This document shows, piece after piece, positions 1-6,625 of a DNA stretch of 64,000 nt. The stretch comes from Streptomyces caatingaensis (GTDB lineage Bacteria > Actinomycetota > Actinomycetes > Streptomycetales > Streptomycetaceae). The notes beneath the pieces were generated by a model. It was not told where the DNA came from. It saw only the letters and a list, made by a program, of their open reading frames with translations, and searched no databases. The number at the start of each line of letters is the position of its first letter. Position 1 is the first letter of the stretch. Made by a program: the position numbers and the translations under genes. Location of the stretch: NCBI RefSeq assembly GCF_001187435.1, contig NZ_LFXA01000018.1, positions 62,001 to 126,000 on the forward strand. Direction: 5' to 3'.

Positions 1-793
1 CGGCGGTGAAGCACAACGGGATTCCCATCCACCGCCATTCGTGGTTGACGGACAGTTCCACCACCCGGTCCTCCAGGCCCAGGCCCGCGCGGAGGGCAGC
101 GATGACGGCGCCGGCCGGGCCGCAACGGGTGCGGCCGAGACCGGCGTTGATCCTGGCCGGACGATCGGCCAGCTCGCGGCGGACCTGTCCGACCGGCACC
201 TCGACGGGGCGGTCGTTCACCCGGGTGGCCGACGCGCACACCACCGCCTGGTCGCCGTGCTCGCCGATCACATGCCCCTCCACCTCCTCAACAGGCACAC
301 CCAGGAGGTGGGCGAGGGTGAGGCGGTAGCGGGCGGTGTCGGTGTTCGAGCCCACCCCGTAGACGCGCGGGCAGCCGGAGACCTCGGCGAACAGGCGGGC
401 CATGATGTCCACGGGGTTGGTCACCATGACCACCAGCCCCTGGTAGCGGGCCAGTTGCCGGGCCAGCGAGGCGATGACGGGGGCGTTCGCGTTCAGCCCG
501 GCCATCCGCACGTTGGTACGGCTGGTGTTGGTGAACTCGGCCCGCGGGCAGACCACCACCGCCTCACAGGACACAAGCTGGCCCGGGTCGGCGGCGTGAA
601 CCGCCCGGACGGGGGAGCCGGTGATCTGGCACATGTCTTCCAGGTCGGTCACCAGGGCCCGGGCCGACAGGCCCGTTCGGGACACGACCCAGACGGACTC
701 GCACCAGCCTCCCGCGGCCAGCAGCATGGCGACGCTCTGGCCGACGGCACCGGCGCCGATCACCCCGACCGCCCCGGCCCGGACGGCGGTCAC
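1..793 (-). CDS. Lactate/malate dehydrogenase family protein (3' end outside window)
   Basis: This is an NAD-dependent 2-hydroxyacid dehydrogenase of the LDH/MDH family, cut by the left edge. Reading from a GTG at 793, the N-terminus has the Rossmann motif GAGAVG. A central MVTNPVDIM segment and the catalytic pairs DTARYR (Asp and Arg) and GEHGD (His) follow, so the active-site residues of the family are present and the protein should be active. The substrate is unknown; the stretch before the substrate-binding Arg differs from classic MDH. The GTG overlaps the TGA of the upstream kinase-like gene (GTGA), so the two are translationally coupled. In Streptomyces the housekeeping MDH lies elsewhere, so this is probably a specialised paralogue belonging to the accessory operon. 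The family is certain, the role is not. Confidence 0.85.
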   Translation of the reverse strand, partial: MTAVRAGAVGVIGAGAVGQSVAMLLAAGGWCESVWVVSRTGLSARALVTDLEDMCQITGSPVRAVHAADPGQLVSCEAVVVCPRAEFTNTSRTNVRMAGLNANAPVIASLARQLARYQGLVVMVTNPVDIMARLFAEVSGCPRVYGVGSNTDTARYRLTLAHLLGVPVEEVEGHVIGEHGDQAVVCASATRVNDRPVEVPVGQVRRELADRPARINAGLGRTRCGPAGAVIAALRAGLGLEDRVVELSVNHEWRWMGIPLCFTA

Positions 794-1950
794 CGGTTCG
801 CTGCCTTCACCACGTCGGCCAGCGCGAGCCGCCACACCGCCCGCGGATCCGTCCCGGCGACCAGGCCGGCGGTCGTGGCCTGAAGCAGGCCGCACACCGT
901 CTCCGCCCGGGCGGTGAGCTTTCCGGCGTGCTCGGGCAGGGGCAGGTCGGGCGGGCAGGTCAAGTAGGTGCTGAGGATGTTGGTGGTGTCCATCAGCCAG
1001 AGCACCACCAGGTGCCGCAGCCACTCGGCCCGCTCGTCCGGGGCGAGGTCGGCCGTGAGGGCGTCGGCGAACTCCTCGATCCCGGTCGCGACGGCGTCGG
1101 CCGTGACCAGGTCCGGGGAGGAAGCGATCAGGCTGAGCACGGCACGGGAGATCAGCTTGGCCGGGTCCGTCTGCGGGCGTCCCCGGCCCAGGCCGGGGTC
1201 GAGGAAGACCGGCCGCCCGTCGGCGCCGTCGGGGAAGACGACGTGGTCCGGCTTGAGGTCACCGTAGACCACCGGCCGGTGCCCGACCGCCGGAGCGGGC
1301 CGCAGCCGCCTCAGCCGCAGGACCACCGCGCCCAGCACCTCCCCGGCCTGGCCTGCTTTGCGCAGGTAGACGGGGCCGCTGATGCCGTTGAACTTCCGGT
1401 CGAAGGTCGCCCCGATGCCCCGCTCGGTGATGGCCACCTCATCGACGGCACGGGCGATGGCGGGTCGCTGGAGCCCCGCCAGCTCGACCACCGCGCGGGT
1501 CATCAGCTCGCCGCTTTGGTGCGGGTCCTTGGCCAGCAGGTCGGCGAGCGTCGGCCCGGCTACCGGCTCGGTGAACAGCACCCCGTCCTGGTGTCCGGCG
1601 ACCCGGCAGGCCCGCGCTCCGGCCTCCTGCACGATGGCCAGGCCCCTGGCCTCCCGCTCCAGCAGGGCGCCCGGCGAGCCCTGGTAGGCGGCCTGTGCCG
1701 CCCTGACCTGGGCCCAGTCCCCGGCCGTGCCCCGCAGCACCGAGACCAGCGACATTCCCAGCAGCGACACCTTCGCGTACAGCGGGCGCCCGTCCACCGT
1801 CAGCCGGCGGACGTAGGCGGTGACGCTCGGCGTGTGCTGGCCCAGCCGCACGGTGCCGCCCGGCCACAGATCGGCGGCGGCCTGCTTGATCTTCTCGTCC
1901 GCGTAGGCGAAGACCTCGGCGGCGGCGATGGCGCTCGAACCGGCGGTCAT
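790..1950 (-). CDS. Aminoglycoside-phosphotransferase-like kinase
   Basis: This 386-aa protein has the eukaryotic-like kinase/APH fold. Lys60 in LYAK is the candidate ATP-anchoring lysine, and Glu98 or Glu100 may be its partner. The catalytic loop YGDLKPDH (229-236) carries Asp231, and LDPG (250-253) stands in for DFG with Asp251. The usual loop His is Tyr here, but the two essential aspartates remain. It is probably a small-molecule kinase; the substrate cannot be told from sequence. Its ATG overlaps the stop of the small membrane protein upstream (ATGA), and its TGA overlaps the start of the dehydrogenase downstream. This implies a three-gene unit with matched production. It could also be a fructosamine- or homoserine-kinase-like enzyme. 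Confidence 0.8.
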   Translation of the reverse strand: MTAGSSAIAAAEVFAYADEKIKQAAADLWPGGTVRLGQHTPSVTAYVRRLTVDGRPLYAKVSLLGMSLVSVLRGTAGDWAQVRAAQAAYQGSPGALLEREARGLAIVQEAGARACRVAGHQDGVLFTEPVAGPTLADLLAKDPHQSGELMTRAVVELAGLQRPAIARAVDEVAITERGIGATFDRKFNGISGPVYLRKAGQAGEVLGAVVLRLRRLRPAPAVGHRPVVYGDLKPDHVVFPDGADGRPVFLDPGLGRGRPQTDPAKLISRAVLSLIASSPDLVTADAVATGIEEFADALTADLAPDERAEWLRHLVVLWLMDTTNILSTYLTCPPDLPLPEHAGKLTARAETVCGLLQATTAGLVAGTDPRAVWRLALADVVKAANR

Positions 1951-2156
1951 CGCCAGCCTCCCGTCGCCGTGGCCGCCGCGTCCGGCAGGGACAGGGCGGC
2001 CGGGGCCTGCCCGGGGCGGTCGAGGTCGTGGTGGACGACGGCGGCCAGACTGCCGGCCGCGGCGAGGGTGCCCAGGGCCCAGATCCAGCCGAGCATGGGC
2101 TCCACCCAGTCACCGCAGGTCCTCCTGCCGCCGGTCGTACGGCACGTGTACGTCAC
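1947..2156 (-). CDS. Small single-span membrane protein
   Basis: This is a 69-aa protein with a GTG start. AAGGAG lies 6-7 nt before the GTG (rc of 2163-2168), which decides the start over an internal ATG at 2096. One hydrophobic segment (about residues 22-41, WIWALGTLAAAGSLAAVV core) is followed by a short polar tail, so it is a single-pass membrane protein. I recognise no family. Its stop overlaps the ATG of the kinase gene, so it is the first gene of the coupled operon and may anchor or regulate the kinase. That role is inference. Confidence 0.65.
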   Translation of the reverse strand: MTYTCRTTGGRRTCGDWVEPMLGWIWALGTLAAAGSLAAVVHHDLDRPGQAPAALSLPDAAATATGGWR

Positions 2157-2320
2157 CGTCGTCTCCTTCTCGTCCCAGGGGTTGGAGGCAGCGGGCCGCC
2201 GACGTGGCGAGGAGACAGTGATGGGACGCCGGTGGCCCGCTGCCGCTTCATCCGCCCACGCGTCCCGGGCGGTGTGCTTCAGTCAACGGCCGTACGGACA
2301 AGGCGAGGAGGGGCCAGGAT

Positions 2321-2348
2321 GTAGGGCAGCTGTAGGCCCGCGTAGGCC
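2321..2348. promoter_or_regulatory. Three phased GTAGGSC direct repeats
   Basis: GTAGGGC (2321-2327), GTAGGCC (2332-2338) and GTAGGCC (2342-2348) are spaced 11 and 10 bp apart, that is one helical turn each. They lie just upstream of the AGGAGG (2349-2354) of the HTH-TPR regulator, in the 208-bp gap it shares with the divergent kinase operon. This layout suits cooperative binding of a regulator, perhaps autoregulation. No experiment supports it. Confidence 0.4.
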
Positions 2349-2364
2349 AGGAGGCGACGGCATC

Positions 2365-3876
2365 GTGCCGAGCAGACAAGAACTCTCCGAACTCATCCGA
2401 CACGCGTGCGAGGAACGCGGCTGGGGCCCCACCAAGCTCGCCCGGGAAGTCAGCATCGCCGCCGGGCGGCCCCCGGGCACCCTTGAGCGCCAGTACGCCC
2501 GCCGGTGGCTCAACGGCGAGCGCGCACCGAGGCACTGGCTCCCGTACGTCGCGCAGGTCCTCAACCTGGACTTAGAGACCTCCGGCAAGACGTGCACCGC
2601 CGGGTCCGGGGCCAAGGCCACCGATAACGCGGCATCGGTCTCCGTCGGCCGCGTCCACGGCGACCGACCGCTGGTCTTTCACGCCCCACCGGGTAAGTAC
2701 CTGCTGTCGAAGGACCCGACGGCAGCGTGCGACACCGCCTTGAGGGCCGGTGGAGCACTCTCGCCCGGCCAATGCCCTCCCCAACCCACCACCACACGCT
2801 CTCTCGGCGATGGCGCTTCGGCATCCCCCTCGGCGGGAGAGGAGGGAGAAGACGACATGAAACGACGCACCATCATCCGGGCCGCCCTCGGGGCGAGCGC
2901 CGCCTTGTCCCCGCCGGTCCTCGAACTCCTCGCCGGCCAGCAGGCCCGGGCCGAATCCGCCCTCACCACGGCAGCCGGACGAGATGCCGTGATCGGCCAG
3001 TGGGAGGAGACCGCCTGGCGCTACGGCTGCGGCTACGGCGGACGCGCCCCCATCACCGTCCTGCACGACGCCCTCCTCGACGTCGAAGACGTGGGCCGGC
3101 TCCTCGTGCAGCAACTCGACACCGGCGAACGCCAGCGGGTCCTGCGGGTCTGCGCGCAGTTGTCCGGCATCGTCGCCCTGGTCCTGGGCGACATGGGCCA
3201 CCCCCGCGATGCCCACCGCTGGTATGCCAACGCCTCCGCCGCTGCCCAGGCCAGCGGCGACACCACGGTGCACGCCTGGGTGACCGCACGGGAGGCGATG
3301 GTGCCCCTCAACTGGGGCCAGCCCGCCGCCGCCCTCCGCCTCGCCGACCGCGCCCGCACCCTGGCCGGCGACGGCAACTCAGCCGCCCACGCGCTCGCTG
3401 CCGCCGCCCAGGCCCGAGCCCACGCAGCCCTCGGCCACCACGCCGAAGCCCGCCAGGCCATAACCGACGCCGAGCGCGTGCGTGACCGCCTGCGCGAGAC
3501 CGACGCCTCGGGCACCTGGTACGGCTATCCCCTCCAGCAGCACTTGGTGCACGCCAGCCGCACCTACACCGGCATCAGCGACACCGGCCCCGCCGCCGAC
3601 ATGCAAGCCGAAGCCCTCCGGCTCATCAGCCCCACCTCGGTGATGTCCCCCGCACTGATCCACCTCGACGAAGCCCTGTGCACGGCCGCGGGTGGCGACC
3701 ACGACAGCGCATGCACCCAGGCAGTCCACATCATCACCGCCCTCCCGCCCGCCTACCGCACCGGCCTGATCGCCCGCCGGGGCCAGGAACTCGCCAGCAC
3801 CCTCCCCCGCGGAGCCCGGCAACTACCCGCCGCACGCGAACTGCGAGAAGCCCTCGCGGCCACACCGTTGGCCTGA
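2365..3876 (+). CDS. HTH-TPR transcriptional regulator with a TTA codon
   Basis: This is a 503-aa regulator with GTG at 2365 and AGGAGG 10 nt upstream. Residues 1-70 form a Cro/C1-like helix-turn-helix (SELIRHACEERGWGPTKLAREV). A low-complexity linker follows. From residue 165 a KRRT-type hydrophobic patch leads into an all-helical Ala-rich TPR-like region to the C-terminus. This layout is common in large Streptomyces XRE-type regulators. Codon 70 is TTA (2572-2574), the rare leucine codon read by the bldA tRNA, so full-length synthesis may be developmentally controlled. An internal ATG at 2857 (residue 165) has a very strong GGAGGGAG ahead of it and could give a TPR-only 339-aa product. It diverges from the small-protein/kinase/dehydrogenase operon and is its likely controller. 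Confidence 0.8.
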   Translation: MPSRQELSELIRHACEERGWGPTKLAREVSIAAGRPPGTLERQYARRWLNGERAPRHWLPYVAQVLNLDLETSGKTCTAGSGAKATDNAASVSVGRVHGDRPLVFHAPPGKYLLSKDPTAACDTALRAGGALSPGQCPPQPTTTRSLGDGASASPSAGEEGEDDMKRRTIIRAALGASAALSPPVLELLAGQQARAESALTTAAGRDAVIGQWEETAWRYGCGYGGRAPITVLHDALLDVEDVGRLLVQQLDTGERQRVLRVCAQLSGIVALVLGDMGHPRDAHRWYANASAAAQASGDTTVHAWVTAREAMVPLNWGQPAAALRLADRARTLAGDGNSAAHALAAAAQARAHAALGHHAEARQAITDAERVRDRLRETDASGTWYGYPLQQHLVHASRTYTGISDTGPAADMQAEALRLISPTSVMSPALIHLDEALCTAAGGDHDSACTQAVHIITALPPAYRTGLIARRGQELASTLPRGARQLPAARELREALAATPLA

Positions 3877-3888
3877 CCCGCCATCACC

Positions 3889-3931
3889 ACGGGGACGGCC
3901 TCCTCAGACGAAGTGAGGAGGCCGTCCCCGT
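3889..3931 (+). terminator. Stem-loop terminator after HTH-TPR regulator
   Basis: A perfect 18-bp inverted repeat (3889-3906 with 3914-3931) surrounds a 7-nt loop, 12 nt after the regulator stop. There is no T-run, as is usual for Streptomyces terminators. Confidence 0.8.
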
Positions 3932-4072
3932 ACCGTACCCGGCCCGGTCCGCCGGCCGGGCGACACCGAAGGCTGTTAGCAGCACGAGCGCCAATCCCTA
4001 ACTTGCCTAACATGCCTCAACTCAAGGCAAGTCGATGACCTGCGAACTTCGCGAATAGCCCCAGATAACACT
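3932..4072. other. Non-coding junction between accessory block and response-regulator remnant
   Basis: No gene is seen. The stretch is lower in GC than its surroundings and holds a 7-bp inverted repeat (CTTGCCT 4002-4008, AGGCAAG 4025-4031) and a TTCGCGAA palindrome near 4048. It is bounded by 14-bp direct repeats at 3934-3947 and 4073-4086. Confidence 0.4.
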
Positions 4073-4266
4073 CGTACCCGGCCCGGATTGCTCATCAGCT
4101 GGCGCAGCAGGGCGCATTCGGTCGCGGTCAGCCGGATCTCCGTACCGCCGCGGTGCGCCACCCGGTTCGCCACGTCGAGGACCAGGTCCCCTACGGCCAG
4201 CGGGCGCCGGGCAGTTGGGGCGCCCGGGGCGGGACGGGTGCGTGTTTCGGAGGATGCGGTGGTCAT
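4073..4266 (-). pseudogene. Remnant of an OmpR-family response regulator (winged-helix fragment)
   Basis: From an ATG at 4266 the frame reads into VGDLVLDVANRVAHRGGTEIR and LTATECALLRQLMSNPGRV. This matches the start of a trans_reg_C winged-helix DNA-binding domain. Homology stops after NPGRV (about 4073), where the usual LSREQIL continuation is absent, and the receiver domain is missing upstream. The fragment therefore lacks both the phospho-acceptor and the recognition helix and cannot be a working response regulator. The right copy of a 14-bp direct repeat (3934-3947 and 4073-4086) lies exactly at the break. It marks the edge of the accessory block. No partner histidine kinase is visible. 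Confidence 0.7.
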
Positions 4267-4306
4267 ACGCCGATCCTCGGCAGGGCCGGTGAGAACCGCC
4301 TTGCCC

Positions 4307-5203
4307 TCACCTGGGAATCGTCTGAGAATCCCCCGGCAGCCCGAACAGCCGTGCCGCGTTGTCGTGGCAGACCCCGCGCAGCCAGGCGTCGTCCTGGCCG
4401 AGCCGGGTGAGGGCGGCCAGCGCGTGCCCGTAACCGTAGGGGATGTTGGGGAAGTCACTGCCGAAGAGGATCCGGTCGCCGAGCGCCGCCAGGCGGGGCC
4501 GCTCCGCGCCGGGGAAGGGCGCCAGGGCCTCGATGAAGTCGGTGAAGGCCATCGTCGTGTCGAGATGGACCCCGGCGTACCGCTCGGCCAGGCCGAGGAA
4601 GGCCCCGTACTCGGGCGCCCCCATGTGCGCGACCACCAGCCGCAGGGACGGATGCCGGGCCAGCACCCCCGCCACCGGCCCCGGCCCGGTGAAGGCGCCC
4701 GGCACCGGGCCCGAACCGCAGTGCGTCACCACCGGCGTCCCGGCCTCGGCCAGCAGCCCCCACACACCGTCCAGCAGCGGGTCGCGCGGGTCGTAACCGC
4801 CCACCTGGAGGTGCGCCTTGAAGATCCGCGCCCCGGCCTCGAGCGCCTCGTGGACGTAGCGGACGGCGTCCGGCTCGGGGAAGAAGGTGGCGGTGTGCAG
4901 GCAGTCGGGCGTCCGGGCCGCGAAGTCCGCCGCCCAGGCGTTGAGCCACCGCGCCATGTCCGGCTTGTGCGGATAGATCATCGAGGTGAAGGCACGGACC
5001 CCGAAGCCGCGCAGCACGGCCAGCCGCTCGTCCTCCGCCCGCCGGTAGGTGATCGGCCAGGGCACGCCGAGCTCCGGACCCGCCGCGTCGAAACGGGCCC
5101 AGACCTTGGTCATGACCCGCTCGGGCATGAAATGCGTATGGACGTCGATCAGCCCCGGCAGCCCCAGGCTCCGCCGGAAACCGGATATCTCCTCGTCGCG
5201 CAC
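4307..5203 (-). CDS. Amidohydrolase-family (COG2159) metal-dependent hydrolase
   Basis: This 298-aa TIM-barrel amidohydrolase has the metal motif DVHTHF (His22 and His24), a later THCGSG histidine and the C-terminal GSDFP aspartate, typical of the ACMSD-like amidohydrolase_2 group. These enzymes hydrolyse or decarboxylate small cyclic substrates; the substrate here is unknown. GTG at 5203 was chosen because GGAGG lies 7 nt upstream and because longer frames run through tRNA genes. It lies alone, downstream of the tRNA-fMet terminator, with the response-regulator remnant beyond its 3' end. Confidence 0.85.
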   Translation of the reverse strand: MRDEEISGFRRSLGLPGLIDVHTHFMPERVMTKVWARFDAAGPELGVPWPITYRRAEDERLAVLRGFGVRAFTSMIYPHKPDMARWLNAWAADFAARTPDCLHTATFFPEPDAVRYVHEALEAGARIFKAHLQVGGYDPRDPLLDGVWGLLAEAGTPVVTHCGSGPVPGAFTGPGPVAGVLARHPSLRLVVAHMGAPEYGAFLGLAERYAGVHLDTTMAFTDFIEALAPFPGAERPRLAALGDRILFGSDFPNIPYGYGHALAALTRLGQDDAWLRGVCHDNAARLFGLPGDSQTIPR

Positions 5204-5237
5204 CGGACCCCCTCCGGGAAAACGCCGCGGGAAACGC

Positions 5238-5270
5238 CACAGGCCCGGTACATGACGTACCGGGCCTGTG
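5238..5270 (-). terminator. Terminator of the tRNA-Arg/tRNA-fMet transcript
   Basis: A perfect 14-bp inverted repeat (5238-5251 with 5257-5270) has a 5-nt loop and begins 8 nt beyond the 3' end of tRNA-fMet. It separates the tRNA transcript from the amidohydrolase gene. Confidence 0.8.
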
Positions 5271-5277
5271 GTCACAG

Positions 5278-5351
5278 TAGCGGGGACAGGATTTGAACCT
5301 GCGACCTCTGGGTTATGAGCCCAGCGAGCTACCGAGCTGCTCCACCCCGCG
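5278..5351 (-). tRNA. Initiator tRNA-fMet (CAT)
   Basis: This is a 74-nt cloverleaf with anticodon CAT. The anticodon stem has three consecutive G-C pairs (GGGCTCATAACCC), and position 1 (C) does not pair with position 72 (T). Both are hallmarks of bacterial initiator tRNA. CCA is not encoded. Confidence 0.95.
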
Positions 5352-5398
5352 ACGGTCGAGCGACCGGAACCCATGACTGGGAACCGGTCCCTCGGCTG

Positions 5399-5471
5399 CG
5401 CGCTCGGCAGGATTCGAACCTGCAACCTCTTGATCCGTAGTCAAGTGCTCTATCCGTTAAGCTACGAGCGC
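5399..5471 (-). tRNA. tRNA-Arg (ACG)
   Basis: This is a 73-nt cloverleaf with acceptor stem GCGCTCG/CGAGCGC and loop CTACGGA (anticodon ACG). The T-loop is TTCGAAT. CCA is not encoded. It lies 47 nt upstream of tRNA-fMet on the same strand, probably co-transcribed. Confidence 0.95.
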
Positions 5472-5646
5472 TCGGCTTCCCGGCGGTTTCCCTTGCCGGT
5501 CGGCGTTGCGGGAACAACATTACATGAACCTCGCCGCCAGGCGAAATCCATTCCCTTCACCCCCTCTGACCTGGGCAAACACCTCAGGAGGGGCAGCGTC
5601 GAGATCATCGCGGGCGGGCCGTCCGGAAACCGGCCACCGGAAACAC

Positions 5647-5682
5647 GGAGCCCCGGCCGTCGTGACCGACGACCGGGGCTCC
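5647..5682 (-). terminator. Terminator after tRNA-Ser (GCT)
   Basis: A 16-bp stem (5647-5662 with 5667-5682, one mismatch) with a 4-nt loop lies 6 nt past the 3' end of tRNA-Ser. Confidence 0.75.
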
Positions 5683-5688
5683 CGGCTG

Positions 5689-5779
5689 CGGAGGCGGAGG
5701 GATTTGAACCCTCGATGGGCTTTAAGACCCAAACCGCATTAGCAGTGCGGCGCCATAGACCGGACTAGGCGACGCCTCC
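5689..5779 (-). tRNA. tRNA-Ser (GCT)
   Basis: This is a 91-nt class II tRNA with a long variable arm, acceptor stem GGAGGCG/CGCCTCC and loop CTGCTAA (anticodon GCT, reading AGC/AGU). CCA is not encoded. Confidence 0.95.
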
Positions 5780-5986
5780 AGCCGCACCCGCGCGTAGGCG
5801 AATGCTGCATGCAGATGATGACACAGCTCAGGGCCTCGCCACCAACCGCACTCCAACGGTACCGGTCTCCGCGCCCCGCGGGCAAAGCAGTTCCGGTGCG
5901 CAACGCGCGGCGCACCCGCGCGTTAGAGGGGTGGGGCCCGGCCGTGCCGCCCGCCCCGCACCACTCGCACCCCCTGGAGTTCCCGC

Positions 5987-6421
5987 ATGCCGCTCCGCCG
6001 TCTCGCCCTCGCCGCCGCGCCGGCCCTGCTGCTCGCCGCGCCCGCGGCCGCCGCCCCGCTCCCCCTCCCGCCGGGGCCGGAAGCCGGTGACCACCTGACG
6101 GTCACGGTCACCGACGGCGGCCGGCTCGACGGCCGGCACGAGCTGTACTGCCACCCGGCCCGCGGCACCGTCCGCGACCCGAAGGGCGCCTGCGCCCAGC
6201 TCGACGAACAGACGCGCTGGGACCGGGACCTGTTCGCCCCCGTCCCGCCGGGCTCCAACTGCACGATGCTCTACGGCGGTCCCGAGCGCGCGCACGTCTC
6301 CGGCACCTGGGCCGGCCGCCCGGTCGACACCGTCTTCAGCCGGGCCAACGGCTGTGAGATCGCCCGCTGGAACAAGTTCTCCCGCCTGCTGGGGGATCCG
6401 GCCCGCCCGTCCGGCAAGTGA
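5987..6421 (+). CDS. Subtilisin-inhibitor (SSI) family secreted protease inhibitor
   Basis: This 144-aa protein has a signal peptide (about 1-23, ending AAAA) and an SSI domain. The four cysteines C55, C69, C92 and C123 match the two SSI disulfides. CTMLYGG (92-98) is the reactive loop, which predicts P1 Met94 and P1' Leu95. The family signature GTVRDPKGAC and the C-terminal FSRANGCEIARW are present. SSI proteins block secreted subtilisin-like or trypsin-like proteases and are typical of Streptomyces culture fluid. A P1 Met suggests subtilisin-type targets. GGAG lies 9 nt before the ATG. It stands alone between tRNA genes and the PAS protein gene. Confidence 0.92.
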   Translation: MPLRRLALAAAPALLLAAPAAAAPLPLPPGPEAGDHLTVTVTDGGRLDGRHELYCHPARGTVRDPKGACAQLDEQTRWDRDLFAPVPPGSNCTMLYGGPERAHVSGTWAGRPVDTVFSRANGCEIARWNKFSRLLGDPARPSGK

Positions 6422-6625
6422 TCTTCCCCGCGCCCCCGGTGCACCCCGAATGCCGCGCGACAAGCGGCGGCGCACCCCTCATCCGCCGTCGCGCCGGACG
6501 CCGCAGCCCGTAGACTTCCCCACGGCAACACGCCGCAGGGGCGGCGGCGCTCCACCGGCCACCGCGCCGGCGGTGCCCCCGGTCCCGCGGCCGCACGGTG
6601 CGGTAACCAGGGAGGAAGCGTCGCA

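Noticed and set aside
928..2364. The upstream part of the long plus-strand frame that leads into the HTH-TPR regulator
   Set aside because: It is antisense to the kinase and small-protein genes. GTG 2365 has a good ribosome-binding site and starts directly at the HTH domain.
1..4270. An integrative element inserted at the tRNA cluster
   Set aside because: No integrase, no excisionase and no repeat of a tRNA 3' end was found. The nearest tRNA is 1 kb beyond the block's edge with the amidohydrolase between.
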